DNA from: Nafulsella turpanensis ZLM-10
Lineage (GTDB): Bacteria > Bacteroidota > Bacteroidia > Cytophagales > Cyclobacteriaceae
Direction: 5' to 3'
Length of the DNA: 64,000 bases
Assembly: GCF_000346615.1 (NCBI RefSeq)
Contig: NZ_ANNU01000033.1
Coordinates: forward strand, 30,689-94,688
The translations under genes and the position numbers were made by a program. Position 1 is the first letter of the stretch; each line of letters starts with the position of its first letter. Below are positions 7,003 through 15,762 of the stretch, piece by piece. Under the pieces are notes generated by a model that made no database searches, was not told where the DNA came from, and saw nothing but the letters and a program-made list of their open reading frames with translations.

Positions 7003-9237
7003 CTACTTTAATTTTCTTGATTTTATACGGAGACTATTTGTTACCACAGATACCGAACTAAAGGCCATTGCACCCGCGGCAATCATTGGGTTTAACAGAA
7101 AGCCGGTAAAGGGAAATAATAAGCCTGCTGCTATCGGGATTCCAATCAGATTATAAATAAAGGCCCAAAACAGGTTTTGATGAATGGTTTTTACCGTTTC
7201 GCGGGAAAGCTTGAAGGCTTTAGAAATATCCCTTAAATCCCCTTTAATAAGTGTTATTTCAGCACTCTCAATCGCTACATCCGTTCCTGTACCCATGGCA
7301 ATCCCTACACCTGCCCGTGCCAGAGCAGGAGAATCGTTGATACCATCGCCCACCATGGCCACTTTTTTTCCTTTCTCCTGCAGGAGTCGGATGTACTCTT
7401 CTTTATCCGCAGGCAGCACTTCTGCTTTAATCGTATTCACACCCGCACTTTCACCGATAGCTTTGGCTGTTTGTTCATTATCGCCGGTGAGCATATGTAC
7501 CTCCAGCCCCATCTGTTGCAGTTCATGAACGGCTTGCTTGGAGGTTTCTTTGATGGGGTCGGTAATCCCCAGCACCCCTACTACTTTTTCAGCCTGAGCA
7601 ATAAAAATTACAGTTTTGGCTTCGCTCCCTAACTGCTGCGCTTTTTGAGACAGCTTCAGGGAGAGAGGTTTTCCCATTGCTTCCATTAATCTCAAATTAC
7701 CGATAAGGTAAGGCTTGTTCTGGAAGCTGGCCTGAAGACCTTTTCCGGTTACACTATCGAAGCTCTCCAATGGAAGGCTATCGCTTCCCTGCTGTTTAAA
7801 ATATTGTACAATGGCAGAAGCCAACGGGTGCTCCGATTTTGACTCCATAGAAAGCACTACACTGGCTATTTCCATTTGGTTATCCACCTCTTCATCCCAA
7901 AAAGCGTCTGTTACTTCGGGCTGTCCTTTAGTGATGGTCCCTGTTTTATCCAGCACCAGCACATCCAGCTTATGGATGGCTTCCAAACTTTGGGCATCCT
8001 TCACCAGTATCCCATTCTCAGCTCCTTTGCCTATTCCTACCATCACAGCCGTTGGCGTGGCAAGGCCGAGAGCACAGGGACAGGCTATAATGAGGACTGC
8101 TACCGCCGCAGAAATGGCATACGTGATTTGTGGTTCAGGACCCCAGATGAACCAGATAAGAAAGCTTATAGCAGCAATTCCTATTACGATAGGTACGAAC
8201 ACCGAAGATATTTTATCGGCCAGCTTTTGAATGGGTGCTTTACTTCCCTGCGCTTCCTGTACCAGTTTAATAATCTGGGCGAGCATCGTTTCACTGCCCA
8301 CCTTCTCGGCCACCATCGTAAAACTCCCTGTTTTGTTAATGGTAGCCCCAATCACCTCATCTCCCGGATTTTTCTCTACCGGCACAGGCTCTCCGGTAAT
8401 CATGCTTTCATCGATGCTGGATTTTCCATCTGCTACTTTTCCATCCACCGGAATCTTTTCTCCGGGCCTGATAACAATCAGGTCCCCTTTATTCACCTGG
8501 TCAACCGGAACTTCCACTTCGTTTCCCTCTCTAATTACCCGGGCCTTTTTTACACCCAGGTTCATCAATTTCTTAATAGCTGAGGAAGTTCTGGATTTAG
8601 CTCTTTCTTCAAAATACCTCCCCAGTAATATGAGGGCGATAATAACCGCGGCAACTTCGTAGTATACATGTGGTTCCAGTCCACGGCTTAAAAGATACTG
8701 AGGGTAAAAAGTATTAAAAAGGCTAAACAAAAATGCAGAACCGGTACCCAGGGCAATGAGGGTATCCATATTCACAGACCCATTCTTAGCTCTTAACCAG
8801 GCAATAGTGAAGAACTCCTTCCCACTATAAAAAATTACCGGAACAGACAGAATCAGCATAATCCAGTTTGCATAAGACATTAGGGGGAAGAACATGGCAA
8901 TAACTACAACGGGAATGGCCAACAGCACCGCCACTATCAGCTTCCGTTTCGCAATTTTCAGTTTCTGCTCTTCCTTTTCCTGCTTCTGCTGTTCATTAAC
9001 CTGCTCACTCACCACTAATTCGTAACCAATACTTTCAACAGCTTCCTGCATTTCCTTTTTGGAAGCCACATCAGGCTTATAAGCTACTAAGACACTTGAA
9101 TCGGCAAAATTGACCTGCGCAGACTCCACTCCCTCTACATGAGCCAAAATGCTTTCCACACTACTGGCGCAAGAGGCACAGGTCATGCCTGATACATCAA
9201 ATCTTTCCTTTACCGCTCTTTCTTCTATAACTTCCAT
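7003..9237 (-). CDS. copA: Cu(I)-exporting P1B-type ATPase CopA
   Basis: 744 residues. One N-terminal HMA domain with GMTCASC (C20/C23) is followed by eight membrane helices, the TGEP actuator motif, the intramembrane metal site CPC (C386, C388), the phosphorylated D430 in DKTGTIT, HP in the N-domain (SEHPLASA) and [10 protein letters not shown]. The last helix carries the MxxSS signature of Cu(I) pumps ([14 protein letters not shown]). It moves Cu(I) from cytoplasm to periplasm at the cost of ATP. It follows the SHOCT gene by 97 bp and is probably read from the promoter at 9576-9636. Confidence 0.97.
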   Translation of the reverse strand: MEVIEERAVKERFDVSGMTCASCASSVESILAHVEGVESAQVNFADSSVLVAYKPDVASKKEMQEAVESIGYELVVSEQVNEQQKQEKEEQKLKIAKRKLIVAVLLAIPVVVIAMFFPLMSYANWIMLILSVPVIFYSGKEFFTIAWLRAKNGSVNMDTLIALGTGSAFLFSLFNTFYPQYLLSRGLEPHVYYEVAAVIIALILLGRYFEERAKSRTSSAIKKLMNLGVKKARVIREGNEVEVPVDQVNKGDLIVIRPGEKIPVDGKVADGKSSIDESMITGEPVPVEKNPGDEVIGATINKTGSFTMVAEKVGSETMLAQIIKLVQEAQGSKAPIQKLADKISSVFVPIVIGIAAISFLIWFIWGPEPQITYAISAAVAVLIIACPCALGLATPTAVMVGIGKGAENGILVKDAQSLEAIHKLDVLVLDKTGTITKGQPEVTDAFWDEEVDNQMEIASVVLSMESKSEHPLASAIVQYFKQQGSDSLPLESFDSVTGKGLQASFQNKPYLIGNLRLMEAMGKPLSLKLSQKAQQLGSEAKTVIFIAQAEKVVGVLGITDPIKETSKQAVHELQQMGLEVHMLTGDNEQTAKAIGESAGVNTIKAEVLPADKEEYIRLLQEKGKKVAMVGDGINDSPALARAGVGIAMGTGTDVAIESAEITLIKGDLRDISKAFKLSRETVKTIHQNLFWAFIYNLIGIPIAAGLLFPFTGFLLNPMIAAGAMAFSSVSVVTNSLRIKSRKLK

Positions 9238-9333
9238 ACGCCTGGTATTTAAGACTGAAAAATACTCCCTCTAAAAGTCTGAGGTCAGCACCATTTTTAG
9301 CAGCCAGCCCTAAAAGAACTGACTGCTTCCAGC

Positions 9334-9543
9334 TTACTTTCGCTTATTTTGCTCCAGCAGGGCTTTTCTTTCCTGGTACTGCTCCACAGACAAGCCTCCT
9401 TCTGCAAACTTTTTATGCAAAATCTCCCATGCTGATTCTCCTTTGTCCTTGTGGACCGGCCAGAAGAACAATGCGGTAAAACCTATCAAAAACAGGCTGC
9501 AAAAAAGAAGGCTCGATACTGATAATCCACTTATAAATTCCAT
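9334..9543 (-). CDS. SHOCT-domain small membrane protein
   Basis: 69 residues: one membrane helix (SSLLFCSLFLIGFTALFFW), a short charged linker, then a C-terminal SHOCT motif (WEILHKKFAEGGLSVEQYQERKALLE). SHOCT is a short helical oligomerisation motif often placed at protein ends. This is the intact version of the broken gene at 5083-5298. It is the first gene of the copA unit, so it may assist copper export at the membrane, but that is inference from position only. Confidence 0.75.
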   Translation of the reverse strand: MEFISGLSVSSLLFCSLFLIGFTALFFWPVHKDKGESAWEILHKKFAEGGLSVEQYQERKALLEQNKRK

Positions 9544-9575
9544 AGTCTTTATTTTTTGATTTTATTGATTCTATA

Positions 9576-9636
9576 CCTTCCTAACAGCCCTGCTGAAATT
9601 TAATGTTACACAATCGCGAAAAGGACTTACAGGATT
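9576..9636 (-). promoter_or_regulatory. candidate HMA-AraC activator site and promoter of the SHOCT-copA unit
   Basis: In the gene direction, AATCCTGTAAG (complement of 9626-9636) and GATTGTGTAAC (complement of 9605-9615) are a direct repeat with 21-bp spacing. TAGGAAGG (complement of 9576-9583) begins 20 nt after the extended inner repeat (9604-9615), as in the other three sites. The -7 box is a poor match to TAnnTTTG, as expected for a promoter that needs an activator. Confidence 0.6.
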
Positions 9637-9800
9637 AACCCTTGCTCCTTTGAGGCATTGCTTCCGGAAGGAACGCCCCGGCTATGTGTCCCATTAGGGA
9701 TTTCAGCTTCAAAAAGACTATACACCCGTACAAATTCTCTTTGCTGATTCTTTTTAAGCTGCTCCTTTCCATGGCAAATGAACCTGGTGGATTTTCCTCC

Positions 9801-10355
9801 TTATACTCCTTCGCTATCTATCCCATTTTTATAATCGCTCACCGATATTCCTTCTACTCTTTTAAACTGTCCTGACAGATGCTGTACACTTGAATAGCCT
9901 AATTCGGCTGCAATCTGGCTCAGGCTCAGCTCCCCTTCCCAGAGGAGCTCTTTTGTTCTTTTTATCTTCTGCTGAATGATATACCTTTCAATAGTAACAC
10001 CCTCATGCCTTGAAAACAACTCGCTCAATGTCCGGTAAGACCTTCCCACCTCTCTGGCGATAAAATCTGAATTCTTAACTTCATCATTTAATCGGCTTTG
10101 CCTTTTAACCAGCTTTAAAACAGCTAATTTCACCTCCTCCACAATCAGTTTTTCATCATCTGCAATGGAAACAAAACCATTACTATTCAAAACTTCCTCT
10201 ACGGCCTCTAAAGAAAGGTTTTCAGGCTTTTTAATCGTCGCTTCTCCCAGCTTTATATCTTCCACCTCAACTCCTATACTTTCTAACTGTATTTTCAGGA
10301 GCGAAATACAGCTGGGACAGGTCATATTCTTTATGCGAAGGGTGAGTTTTTCCAT
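9801..10355 (-). CDS. HMA-AraC regulator 2, last gene of the Cus operon
   Basis: 184 residues with the same layout as the regulator at 6205-6792: an HMA-like N-terminus with CxxC (IKNMTCPSCISLLKIQLES, C13/C16) and an AraC-type double HTH at the end (KIKRTKELLWEGELSLSQIAAELGYSSVQHLSGQFKR). It starts 5 bp after the stop of the SCO1 gene, so it is translated from the long Cus operon mRNA. This gives the operon an autoregulatory loop if the regulator acts on the promoter at 20137-20197. Confidence 0.82.
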   Translation of the reverse strand: MEKLTLRIKNMTCPSCISLLKIQLESIGVEVEDIKLGEATIKKPENLSLEAVEEVLNSNGFVSIADDEKLIVEEVKLAVLKLVKRQSRLNDEVKNSDFIAREVGRSYRTLSELFSRHEGVTIERYIIQQKIKRTKELLWEGELSLSQIAAELGYSSVQHLSGQFKRVEGISVSDYKNGIDSEGV

Positions 10356-10360
10356 GGTAT

Positions 10361-11056
10361 CTATGATTTTACATCCTGTAAGTTTTCTTCTTTTAATAAA
10401 ACATCCATATCCAGCATTAGCCGGTCTACTTCTTCTGCTTTGGTACCGTCGTAATGTCCCCTTATTCTTCCTTTAGAGTCGATCAGCAGAAAGGCACCGC
10501 TGTGAGCCACGCCTCCGGGAGATTCAGCATCCTCCAGAACACTTACCATATAGCTTTTCTGGGCAAGCTCAAATATTTTCTCCTTATCGCCGGTTACAAA
10601 ATGCCACTGCTCACTGCTTACACCCAGCCGGTTTGCATACTTTTTTAAAACCGCTACAGTATCATGTACTGGATCAATGGAATGGGACAGGATTTTTACC
10701 TGATCATTCCCTTTGTACTTTTCGTACACCCTCAGCATCTGCGTTTTCATAATCGGGCAAATGGAAGGGCAGGTAGTGAAGAAGAAATCCGAAACATATA
10801 TTCCACCGCTAAAGGTATCCTGCGTAACGATGCTGCTGTCCTGGTTAACAAAGGCAAAATCTGGAATGGTATGGTAAAGCGTGTCTGCTCCCCCCGATAC
10901 GCTGGCCAGCACTTCTCTTGGCCCCTCAATGGGCAATCGTCTTTCATTTTCCTGGCAGGAGGAAAAAGCAATCAACATAAAAATGACGATTACATATAAA
11001 CTGCCTGCACCTGTTTTTGTAGTCATGCTGTTCTTCGCTTGGTTTTTAATGGTCAT
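10361..11056 (-). CDS. SCO1/SenC-family copper chaperone lipoprotein
   Basis: 231 residues. A lipoprotein signal ends at AFSSC. The thioredoxin-fold SCO domain has the copper ligands CPSIC (TTCPSICPIMKTQML) and a His near the end (GGVAHSGAFLLID). SCO proteins bind one copper through two Cys and one His and act in cytochrome oxidase assembly or periplasmic copper handling. The ATG at 11056 overlaps the end of the preceding gene by 11 bp; a second in-frame ATG ten codons on would also keep the signal peptide. Confidence 0.9.
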   Translation of the reverse strand: MTIKNQAKNSMTTKTGAGSLYVIVIFMLIAFSSCQENERRLPIEGPREVLASVSGGADTLYHTIPDFAFVNQDSSIVTQDTFSGGIYVSDFFFTTCPSICPIMKTQMLRVYEKYKGNDQVKILSHSIDPVHDTVAVLKKYANRLGVSSEQWHFVTGDKEKIFELAQKSYMVSVLEDAESPGGVAHSGAFLLIDSKGRIRGHYDGTKAEEVDRLMLDMDVLLKEENLQDVKS

Positions 11057-11519
11057 TTAATAATGCCTGGGCTGCCCTTTCGCTTTCCAGCATTTCTTCT
11101 TTTACTTCCAGGATTTCCTGTTCTTTTATCTCAAGATAACCTATAGCCTCTTCGTCGCTTACGCTATCTGCCGGGTCTTTATAGGTTCTCATCCACTGCA
11201 TCATGGCTTCATCTGCTGCTTCGAGTTGTTCTATGGAAAGGCGAATCGAATCAAGCTGCTCTTTATGAGCACTGCTCGTATTATCCAGTGTAGCCGCTTT
11301 TTCCTTTAGTTGCCTTTTCAGGCTCATTAAGGTTCCTATTTTGGGCATAATGGCATCATGAACTGCCATTACCTCACTTCTTTTTTGTGCCACTATATCA
11401 AGTGTTTCAGCAACCACTCCTTTATCTGATTTTGTTTGGTTACAGGAGCTAAGGATGAAGAGTGGAAGGAGAGCAAAAGCAATAATGCCCTGCCACTGCT
11501 TTCTTTTTATTTTTATCAT
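11046..11519 (-). CDS. helical lipoprotein of the copper operon, function unknown
   Basis: 157 residues. The lipoprotein signal ends at FILSSC. The mature part is almost all charged helix and probably coiled coil (LKRQLKEKAATLDN, LDSIRLSIEQLEAADEAMMQWM, EEAIGYLEIKEQEILEVKEEMLESERA). It contains no catalytic motif I recognise. Similar small lipoproteins accompany SCO and Cus genes in Bacteroidota. It follows an intergenic terminator-like hairpin and overlaps the SCO1 gene by 11 bp, so those two are translated together. Confidence 0.65.
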   Translation of the reverse strand: MIKIKRKQWQGIIAFALLPLFILSSCNQTKSDKGVVAETLDIVAQKRSEVMAVHDAIMPKIGTLMSLKRQLKEKAATLDNTSSAHKEQLDSIRLSIEQLEAADEAMMQWMRTYKDPADSVSDEEAIGYLEIKEQEILEVKEEMLESERAAQALLNDH

Positions 11520-11542
11520 TTTAATATTCAGTTACAGATACT

Positions 11543-11570
11543 AAAAAAGCAGGGGCAATTCTGCCCCTGC
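11543..11570 (-). terminator. intrinsic terminator or attenuating hairpin inside the Cus operon
   Basis: On the minus strand GCAGGGGCA pairs with TGCCCCTGC around a 4-nt loop (11549-11570), followed by a T run (complement of 11543-11548). It lies between the periplasmic HMA gene and the next lipoprotein gene. Unless it is leaky, downstream SCO1 and regulator expression would be lower than that of the Cus pump genes. Confidence 0.8.
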
Positions 11571-11579
11571 TCACTTTTG

Positions 11580-11963
11580 TTATCCCTCTCTTTCATACTT
11601 GCAGCAGCCAGGCAGGCTGTTGTAAACTTCATCAGTGGCTTTTGCCTCTTGGGTGTCATGCCCTGCATCAGCAACCTTTTGGTGAATATCCGCTTCCTTC
11701 ACTTTAGTTGCATCGTACTTTACCGTAAGGGCTTTTGTTTCCACATCCCAGTTTGCTGCCTCAATTCCTTTAAGCTCTTTTACTGCACTTTCGATGCGGT
11801 TTTTGCACATTCCGCACTTTCCGCTCACCTGAAAAGTGGTAGTTGCTACTGTCTGGCTAAACTCCATAGAGGCATTTGCCGCCTTCTCTGCACTTGCAGG
11901 GGTAAAGGCGAATACGGCTAAAGCCATAGTACCTGCTAAAATTCCTATTTTCATCATTTTCAT
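11580..11963 (-). CDS. secreted HMA-domain copper-binding protein
   Basis: 127 residues: signal peptide (MKIGILAGTMALAVFAFTPASA), then an HMA domain with the metal motif GKCGMCKNRIE and the usual YDATKVKEADIHQKVADAGHDT end, and a short C-terminal extension with another Cys pair (LPGCCKY). It is exported, so it probably carries Cu(I) in the periplasm for the CusCBA pump encoded in the same operon. It lies 35 bp after the DUF3347 gene. Confidence 0.88.
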   Translation of the reverse strand: MKMMKIGILAGTMALAVFAFTPASAEKAANASMEFSQTVATTTFQVSGKCGMCKNRIESAVKELKGIEAANWDVETKALTVKYDATKVKEADIHQKVADAGHDTQEAKATDEVYNSLPGCCKYEREG

Positions 11964-11998
11964 CTATCCTTTTGTTTATCTTTTAAAATTATTGATTG

Positions 11999-12586
11999 CT
12001 AGTTAATGGTTTCCGCAACAGACCCACAACCTGGCATCCGCTGTCCCATAAAAGGATTTTGAATCTGTTCTTCATAGCTAAGCCAGTTCGCTCCTTCGCC
12101 TCCAAGGGCCATCGGGCAATGCTGCCAGTAGAGCACCTGCTCGGTAAGTTCATTATTCTGCACTACTTCATACAACTCCTGAGAGAGTTCCGCAAAATAC
12201 CTGCGCAGCGTTTTAATATCTTCCGCCTCTGCTATTTGCAGGGCAGTTGCCTGAAGCTCACTTATCTGGGCTTCTTCGAGCGCTCCATTCCCTTCTAAAG
12301 CTTCCTGTAGCTCTGCGGCGGCTGCCTTTGCCTGCTCATAATCATCCTGAAAGAGGGCATTTTTCACTTCCACATATTCGACCAGAAAGGTAGGTTCGCC
12401 TTCCAATACAACGGGAGCAGCGGTTGCATCTTCTTCCATCATTTCCATTTCGCCCATTTCAGGTTCTTCTACTATTTCTGCAGCTTTCTGTTCCTCAGTA
12501 CCGCTGCTACAGGAAGTAATAAAAGCGAATAACAGGCTAGCCATAAGCATGGCACTCAATTTTAAACTTATCTTTTTCATTTTCAT
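11999..12586 (-). CDS. DUF3347 lipoprotein with acidic Met-rich linker
   Basis: 195 residues. The lipoprotein signal ends at ITSC. An acidic, Met-rich linker follows (EEPEMGEMEMMEED), then a DUF3347 domain ending in WQHCPMALGGEGANWLS and NPFMGQRMPGCGS, which holds the conserved Cys/Met residues. It is homologous to the protein at 4339-5052 and to the C-terminal domain of the adjacent CusB, so it may be a detached version of that domain. The inferred role is periplasmic copper binding next to the Cus pump. Confidence 0.82.
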   Translation of the reverse strand: MKMKKISLKLSAMLMASLLFAFITSCSSGTEEQKAAEIVEEPEMGEMEMMEEDATAAPVVLEGEPTFLVEYVEVKNALFQDDYEQAKAAAAELQEALEGNGALEEAQISELQATALQIAEAEDIKTLRRYFAELSQELYEVVQNNELTEQVLYWQHCPMALGGEGANWLSYEEQIQNPFMGQRMPGCGSVAETIN

Positions 12587-12610
12587 TTTGATTAATGGTG
12601 TTTACTTAAA

Positions 12611-14437
12611 CTATTTTCCTTCTATTACATCAATTACTTCACCGCAGCTAAGCATAACCTCTGGCATAAACGGATTGCGGATTTCTTCTATCTCACTCAA
12701 CCAGTAAGCGCCGTTTCCATCCTGGGCCATCGGGCAAAAGTCTACATACAGTGTCTGGTCGGCGCCAAAAGCCTCTACTAATTTAATGAGGGGCTGAGAG
12801 AGATAAATGAAGTTCTCCCGCTTACCTTCCAGGGTATCGGCCTCTTTGCAGAGCTTGGCATGCTGAAACAGGAACTTTCTTTTTTCCTGCCAGAAGGCAG
12901 CTGCCTCTCCTTCCAGAACGCTTCCATCCAGCTTCTCCAACACTAGCAAAAGGGCTGTACTTGCTTTGGCTACTTTTTCCTCATCTGCCTCTACCAGCCC
13001 TTCTTTCAGCACCAGGTAGGCCTCCACGACTTCATTTAACTGGTCGATGAAGACATCCGGCACATCGGCACCTAAGTCCGGTACTACTTCTTCAATAAAG
13101 GCCTCAGTCTCTACCTGCACTTCTCCTCCACCCATATCCATACCAGGCATTGGCGGCATTTCCTCTCCCGTAGGAACAGGGTTCATCATACTCATCTTGC
13201 CTTGCAGCTGGGCGGCAGCATCTACTTTAAATACTCCATTGGCTACTATTTCTTCTCCAGCCTCCAGTCCTTCGGCCACTACATATAAATCGCCAGCCTC
13301 AGGGCCTAAGATCACTTCGCGATACTCGAAGGTGGGCTGCTTGAATTTTGGATCTTTCACATAAACCACCGATCTTTTACCCGTCCAGAGGACTGATGTT
13401 TTCGGTACTACCAAAGCACTTCCTACATCATCGAGTTTACTTTCCATGATTCCCTCTGCAAACATTTGCGGCTTTAATTCACCTTCAGCATTTTTTACTT
13501 CCGTCCTCACCTGGGCTACCCTGGTTTGAGGGTTGATGACCGGGTCGATAAATGTAACCTCACTGGTAAATACTTCGCCGGGCTTGGAGGGGACGGTAAA
13601 TTTTACTTCATCGCCTACTTCAATCCAGGGGAGATCACTCTCATAGGCATCGAAAAGTACCCATACTTCGTTTAAGTTCGCCACATCGAAGAGCGGCTGC
13701 CCTTCAGTGACATAATCTCCTTCATTTACATTTTTACTTACCACCGTACCCGATTGTGTCGCGTAAATGTCGAAGTTGTACTGTATTTCGCCCTTTTCCA
13801 GGATGTTCCGAATCTGGGCATCTGTTAAATCCCACAGCTTAAGTTTATTGAGGGCAGCTTCATAAAAGGAAGGATTGGTTTCCTTGAAGCTTACGGCCTC
13901 CAGCAATTCTTTTTGGGCCTGTATGAGTTCGGGAGAGTAGATAGAAGCTAACTTTTCGCCTTTCCTGACTTCTTCGCCGGTAAAGTTTACATACAATCTT
14001 TCGATACGGCCAGGAAAACGAGCGGTCACGGCAGCTATTCTTCTTTCATCGGCCTGTACTTTTCCAGGCAAATAAATTTCCTTGACTGGAACGGTCCGCT
14101 CCACCTCTACAGTTTGTATATCGGCAATGCTCATGGCGGCCTCCGTCATCTGTATTTCATCAAGACCTACGGTTTCCCCGCCGGAGGCTACGGGAATCAG
14201 GTCCATTCCGCAAATAGGACATTGCCCCGGACCATCCTGCCGTATCTGGGGGTGCATGGCACAAGTCCACACTTCCGCTTCTCCCTCCTCATGCTCATGT
14301 ACCGCCTCGGCTACTTCGCCTTCACCCACCGCGACTTCCGCTTCGGGCGAACCGCCAAAAAATATCCAGCCTAAAAACAGGCCTGCTACTAAAAAGCCAA
14401 GCCCGATATATATTACCTTTTTATCTATCTTGTTCAT
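12611..14437 (-). CDS. cusB: CusB-type efflux adaptor with heavy-metal-binding and DUF3347 domains
   Basis: 608 residues, longer than the usual adaptor of about 400. The order is: membrane anchor; Glu/His-rich linker; heavy-metal-binding domain WTCAMHPQIRQDGPGQCPIC; RND adaptor core with barrel-sandwich halves (about residues 120-420); a Met-rich linker (GEEMPPMPGMDMGGG); and a C-terminal DUF3347 domain (DFCPMAQDGNGAYWLS, NPFMPEVMLSCGEV). The adaptor links CusA to the outer-membrane channel and feeds it Cu(I)/Ag(I). Its start overlaps the end of cusC by 17 bp. Confidence 0.93.
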   Translation of the reverse strand: MNKIDKKVIYIGLGFLVAGLFLGWIFFGGSPEAEVAVGEGEVAEAVHEHEEGEAEVWTCAMHPQIRQDGPGQCPICGMDLIPVASGGETVGLDEIQMTEAAMSIADIQTVEVERTVPVKEIYLPGKVQADERRIAAVTARFPGRIERLYVNFTGEEVRKGEKLASIYSPELIQAQKELLEAVSFKETNPSFYEAALNKLKLWDLTDAQIRNILEKGEIQYNFDIYATQSGTVVSKNVNEGDYVTEGQPLFDVANLNEVWVLFDAYESDLPWIEVGDEVKFTVPSKPGEVFTSEVTFIDPVINPQTRVAQVRTEVKNAEGELKPQMFAEGIMESKLDDVGSALVVPKTSVLWTGKRSVVYVKDPKFKQPTFEYREVILGPEAGDLYVVAEGLEAGEEIVANGVFKVDAAAQLQGKMSMMNPVPTGEEMPPMPGMDMGGGEVQVETEAFIEEVVPDLGADVPDVFIDQLNEVVEAYLVLKEGLVEADEEKVAKASTALLLVLEKLDGSVLEGEAAAFWQEKRKFLFQHAKLCKEADTLEGKRENFIYLSQPLIKLVEAFGADQTLYVDFCPMAQDGNGAYWLSEIEEIRNPFMPEVMLSCGEVIDVIEGK

Positions 14438-15749
14438 GTTGTTCTCCCATTAAGTAGTGAATCCTGTAAACATTATTGTTCTTTTCTGTTCTGGCCTTGG
14501 CCAGCTCCAGGCGGTAGTTCAGTAATCTCCTTTCCATGCGAATAATCTCAAAGAGGTCGTTCTGCCCGGTAGCCAGCTCCGTCTGCAACAGCCTTAAGGA
14601 CTGCTCTGCAAGGGTGGTGAGTCTTGTATAAAGCTCCACCTTCCGCTGTGCCTCCAGGTAATCGCGGTAGCGTTGCTCCATTTCCGTCAGCAGCTCATTC
14701 TCCAGGTTCTCTATTTCGAAGCCGACTGCCTCCTGCCGGAGAAGGGCTTCTTTCTTCATGGCCTTATATTTCTTCCTGTAAATCGGCAGCCGAATCCCTA
14801 GCTGGGGAAACATAAAAACATCCTGTCCGTTATCCGGAATCGCCATACCCGACTCCAGATTTGTTCTGGGGGATATATAGGTATAACTGGTACCAAGGGT
14901 AAAGGAAGGCATACCCATTTTTTCAGCCACTTCTGCCTCATATTCATGTACCTGTGCCTCATGTCGCATGTGCACGATATGAGGGCTCGTGGCCAGAATT
15001 TCTTCATATATCTCACTCTTTTCCAGGAGCAGTTGTTCTTCCCAGAGGGAATCCGGAAGATCAACAGGCTCTTCCAGATCTGTATTTAACAGCTGTTCAA
15101 ATTCAGTTAATAAGGGGAGCCTGCTGTCGAGCAGAAATTCGAGTTCGCTCTGCAGTTCTTCCTCTTCTATCTGCACCTGCAGTACGGAAGAAAAGCCTGC
15201 TTTCCCACTCTCAAAGGTTACTTCTGCGATTCCTTTAAAAGACTCCAGCAGCTTTAGGTTTTCCTCTGTAATGGCAATGGCCTTTTCCAGGTAATACAGT
15301 TCATTGTAGGTAATGCGGATGTCGCGGTACAGCTCGGCCTTGGCAACATTGAACAGGTGCAGGGCTATTCTTGCCCTTTCAGCGGCTACTCTTTGTTTTG
15401 CATCCAGGGTACCAAACCAGGGAAACATCTGGCTAAAGGAAGCATTTGCTTTTTGCTCCCCTACCCTTGTTTCTACGGGTAGAATAAAATAGCCAAAGCT
15501 CAGCTGTGGGTCGGGCAAAACTCCTTCCTGTTTCACTTCCTCTAAGGCGGCTAAATATCTGTTAAAAAGAGCTTTCAGTTCAGGGTTATTTTCGGCGGCC
15601 GTTACCAGGTAGTCATGAATGTATTCCATAGATGGGTCCTCTTCCATCCCTGGTGAGATCTCTTCCTGTGCCTGCGTAAGCAATGGCACAAGAGAAAAGA
15701 CCAGCACAAAAAACCAGGCGGTTATTTTTCTATCTTTTTTATTTTCCAT
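14421..15749 (-). CDS. cusC: CusC/TolC-family outer-membrane efflux protein
   Basis: 442 residues with a signal peptide ending LLTQAQ and the long alpha-helical hairpins of the TolC family, including the two internal repeats (PELKALFNRYLAALEEV near the N-terminus; EMEQRYRDYLEAQRKVELYTRL near the C-terminus). It forms the outer-membrane duct of the CusCBA pump. It overlaps cusB by 17 bp and follows cusA by 13 bp. Confidence 0.92.
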   Translation of the reverse strand: MENKKDRKITAWFFVLVFSLVPLLTQAQEEISPGMEEDPSMEYIHDYLVTAAENNPELKALFNRYLAALEEVKQEGVLPDPQLSFGYFILPVETRVGEQKANASFSQMFPWFGTLDAKQRVAAERARIALHLFNVAKAELYRDIRITYNELYYLEKAIAITEENLKLLESFKGIAEVTFESGKAGFSSVLQVQIEEEELQSELEFLLDSRLPLLTEFEQLLNTDLEEPVDLPDSLWEEQLLLEKSEIYEEILATSPHIVHMRHEAQVHEYEAEVAEKMGMPSFTLGTSYTYISPRTNLESGMAIPDNGQDVFMFPQLGIRLPIYRKKYKAMKKEALLRQEAVGFEIENLENELLTEMEQRYRDYLEAQRKVELYTRLTTLAEQSLRLLQTELATGQNDLFEIIRMERRLLNYRLELAKARTEKNNNVYRIHYLMGEQHEQDR

Positions 15750-15762
15750 AATTATTTTCTCT

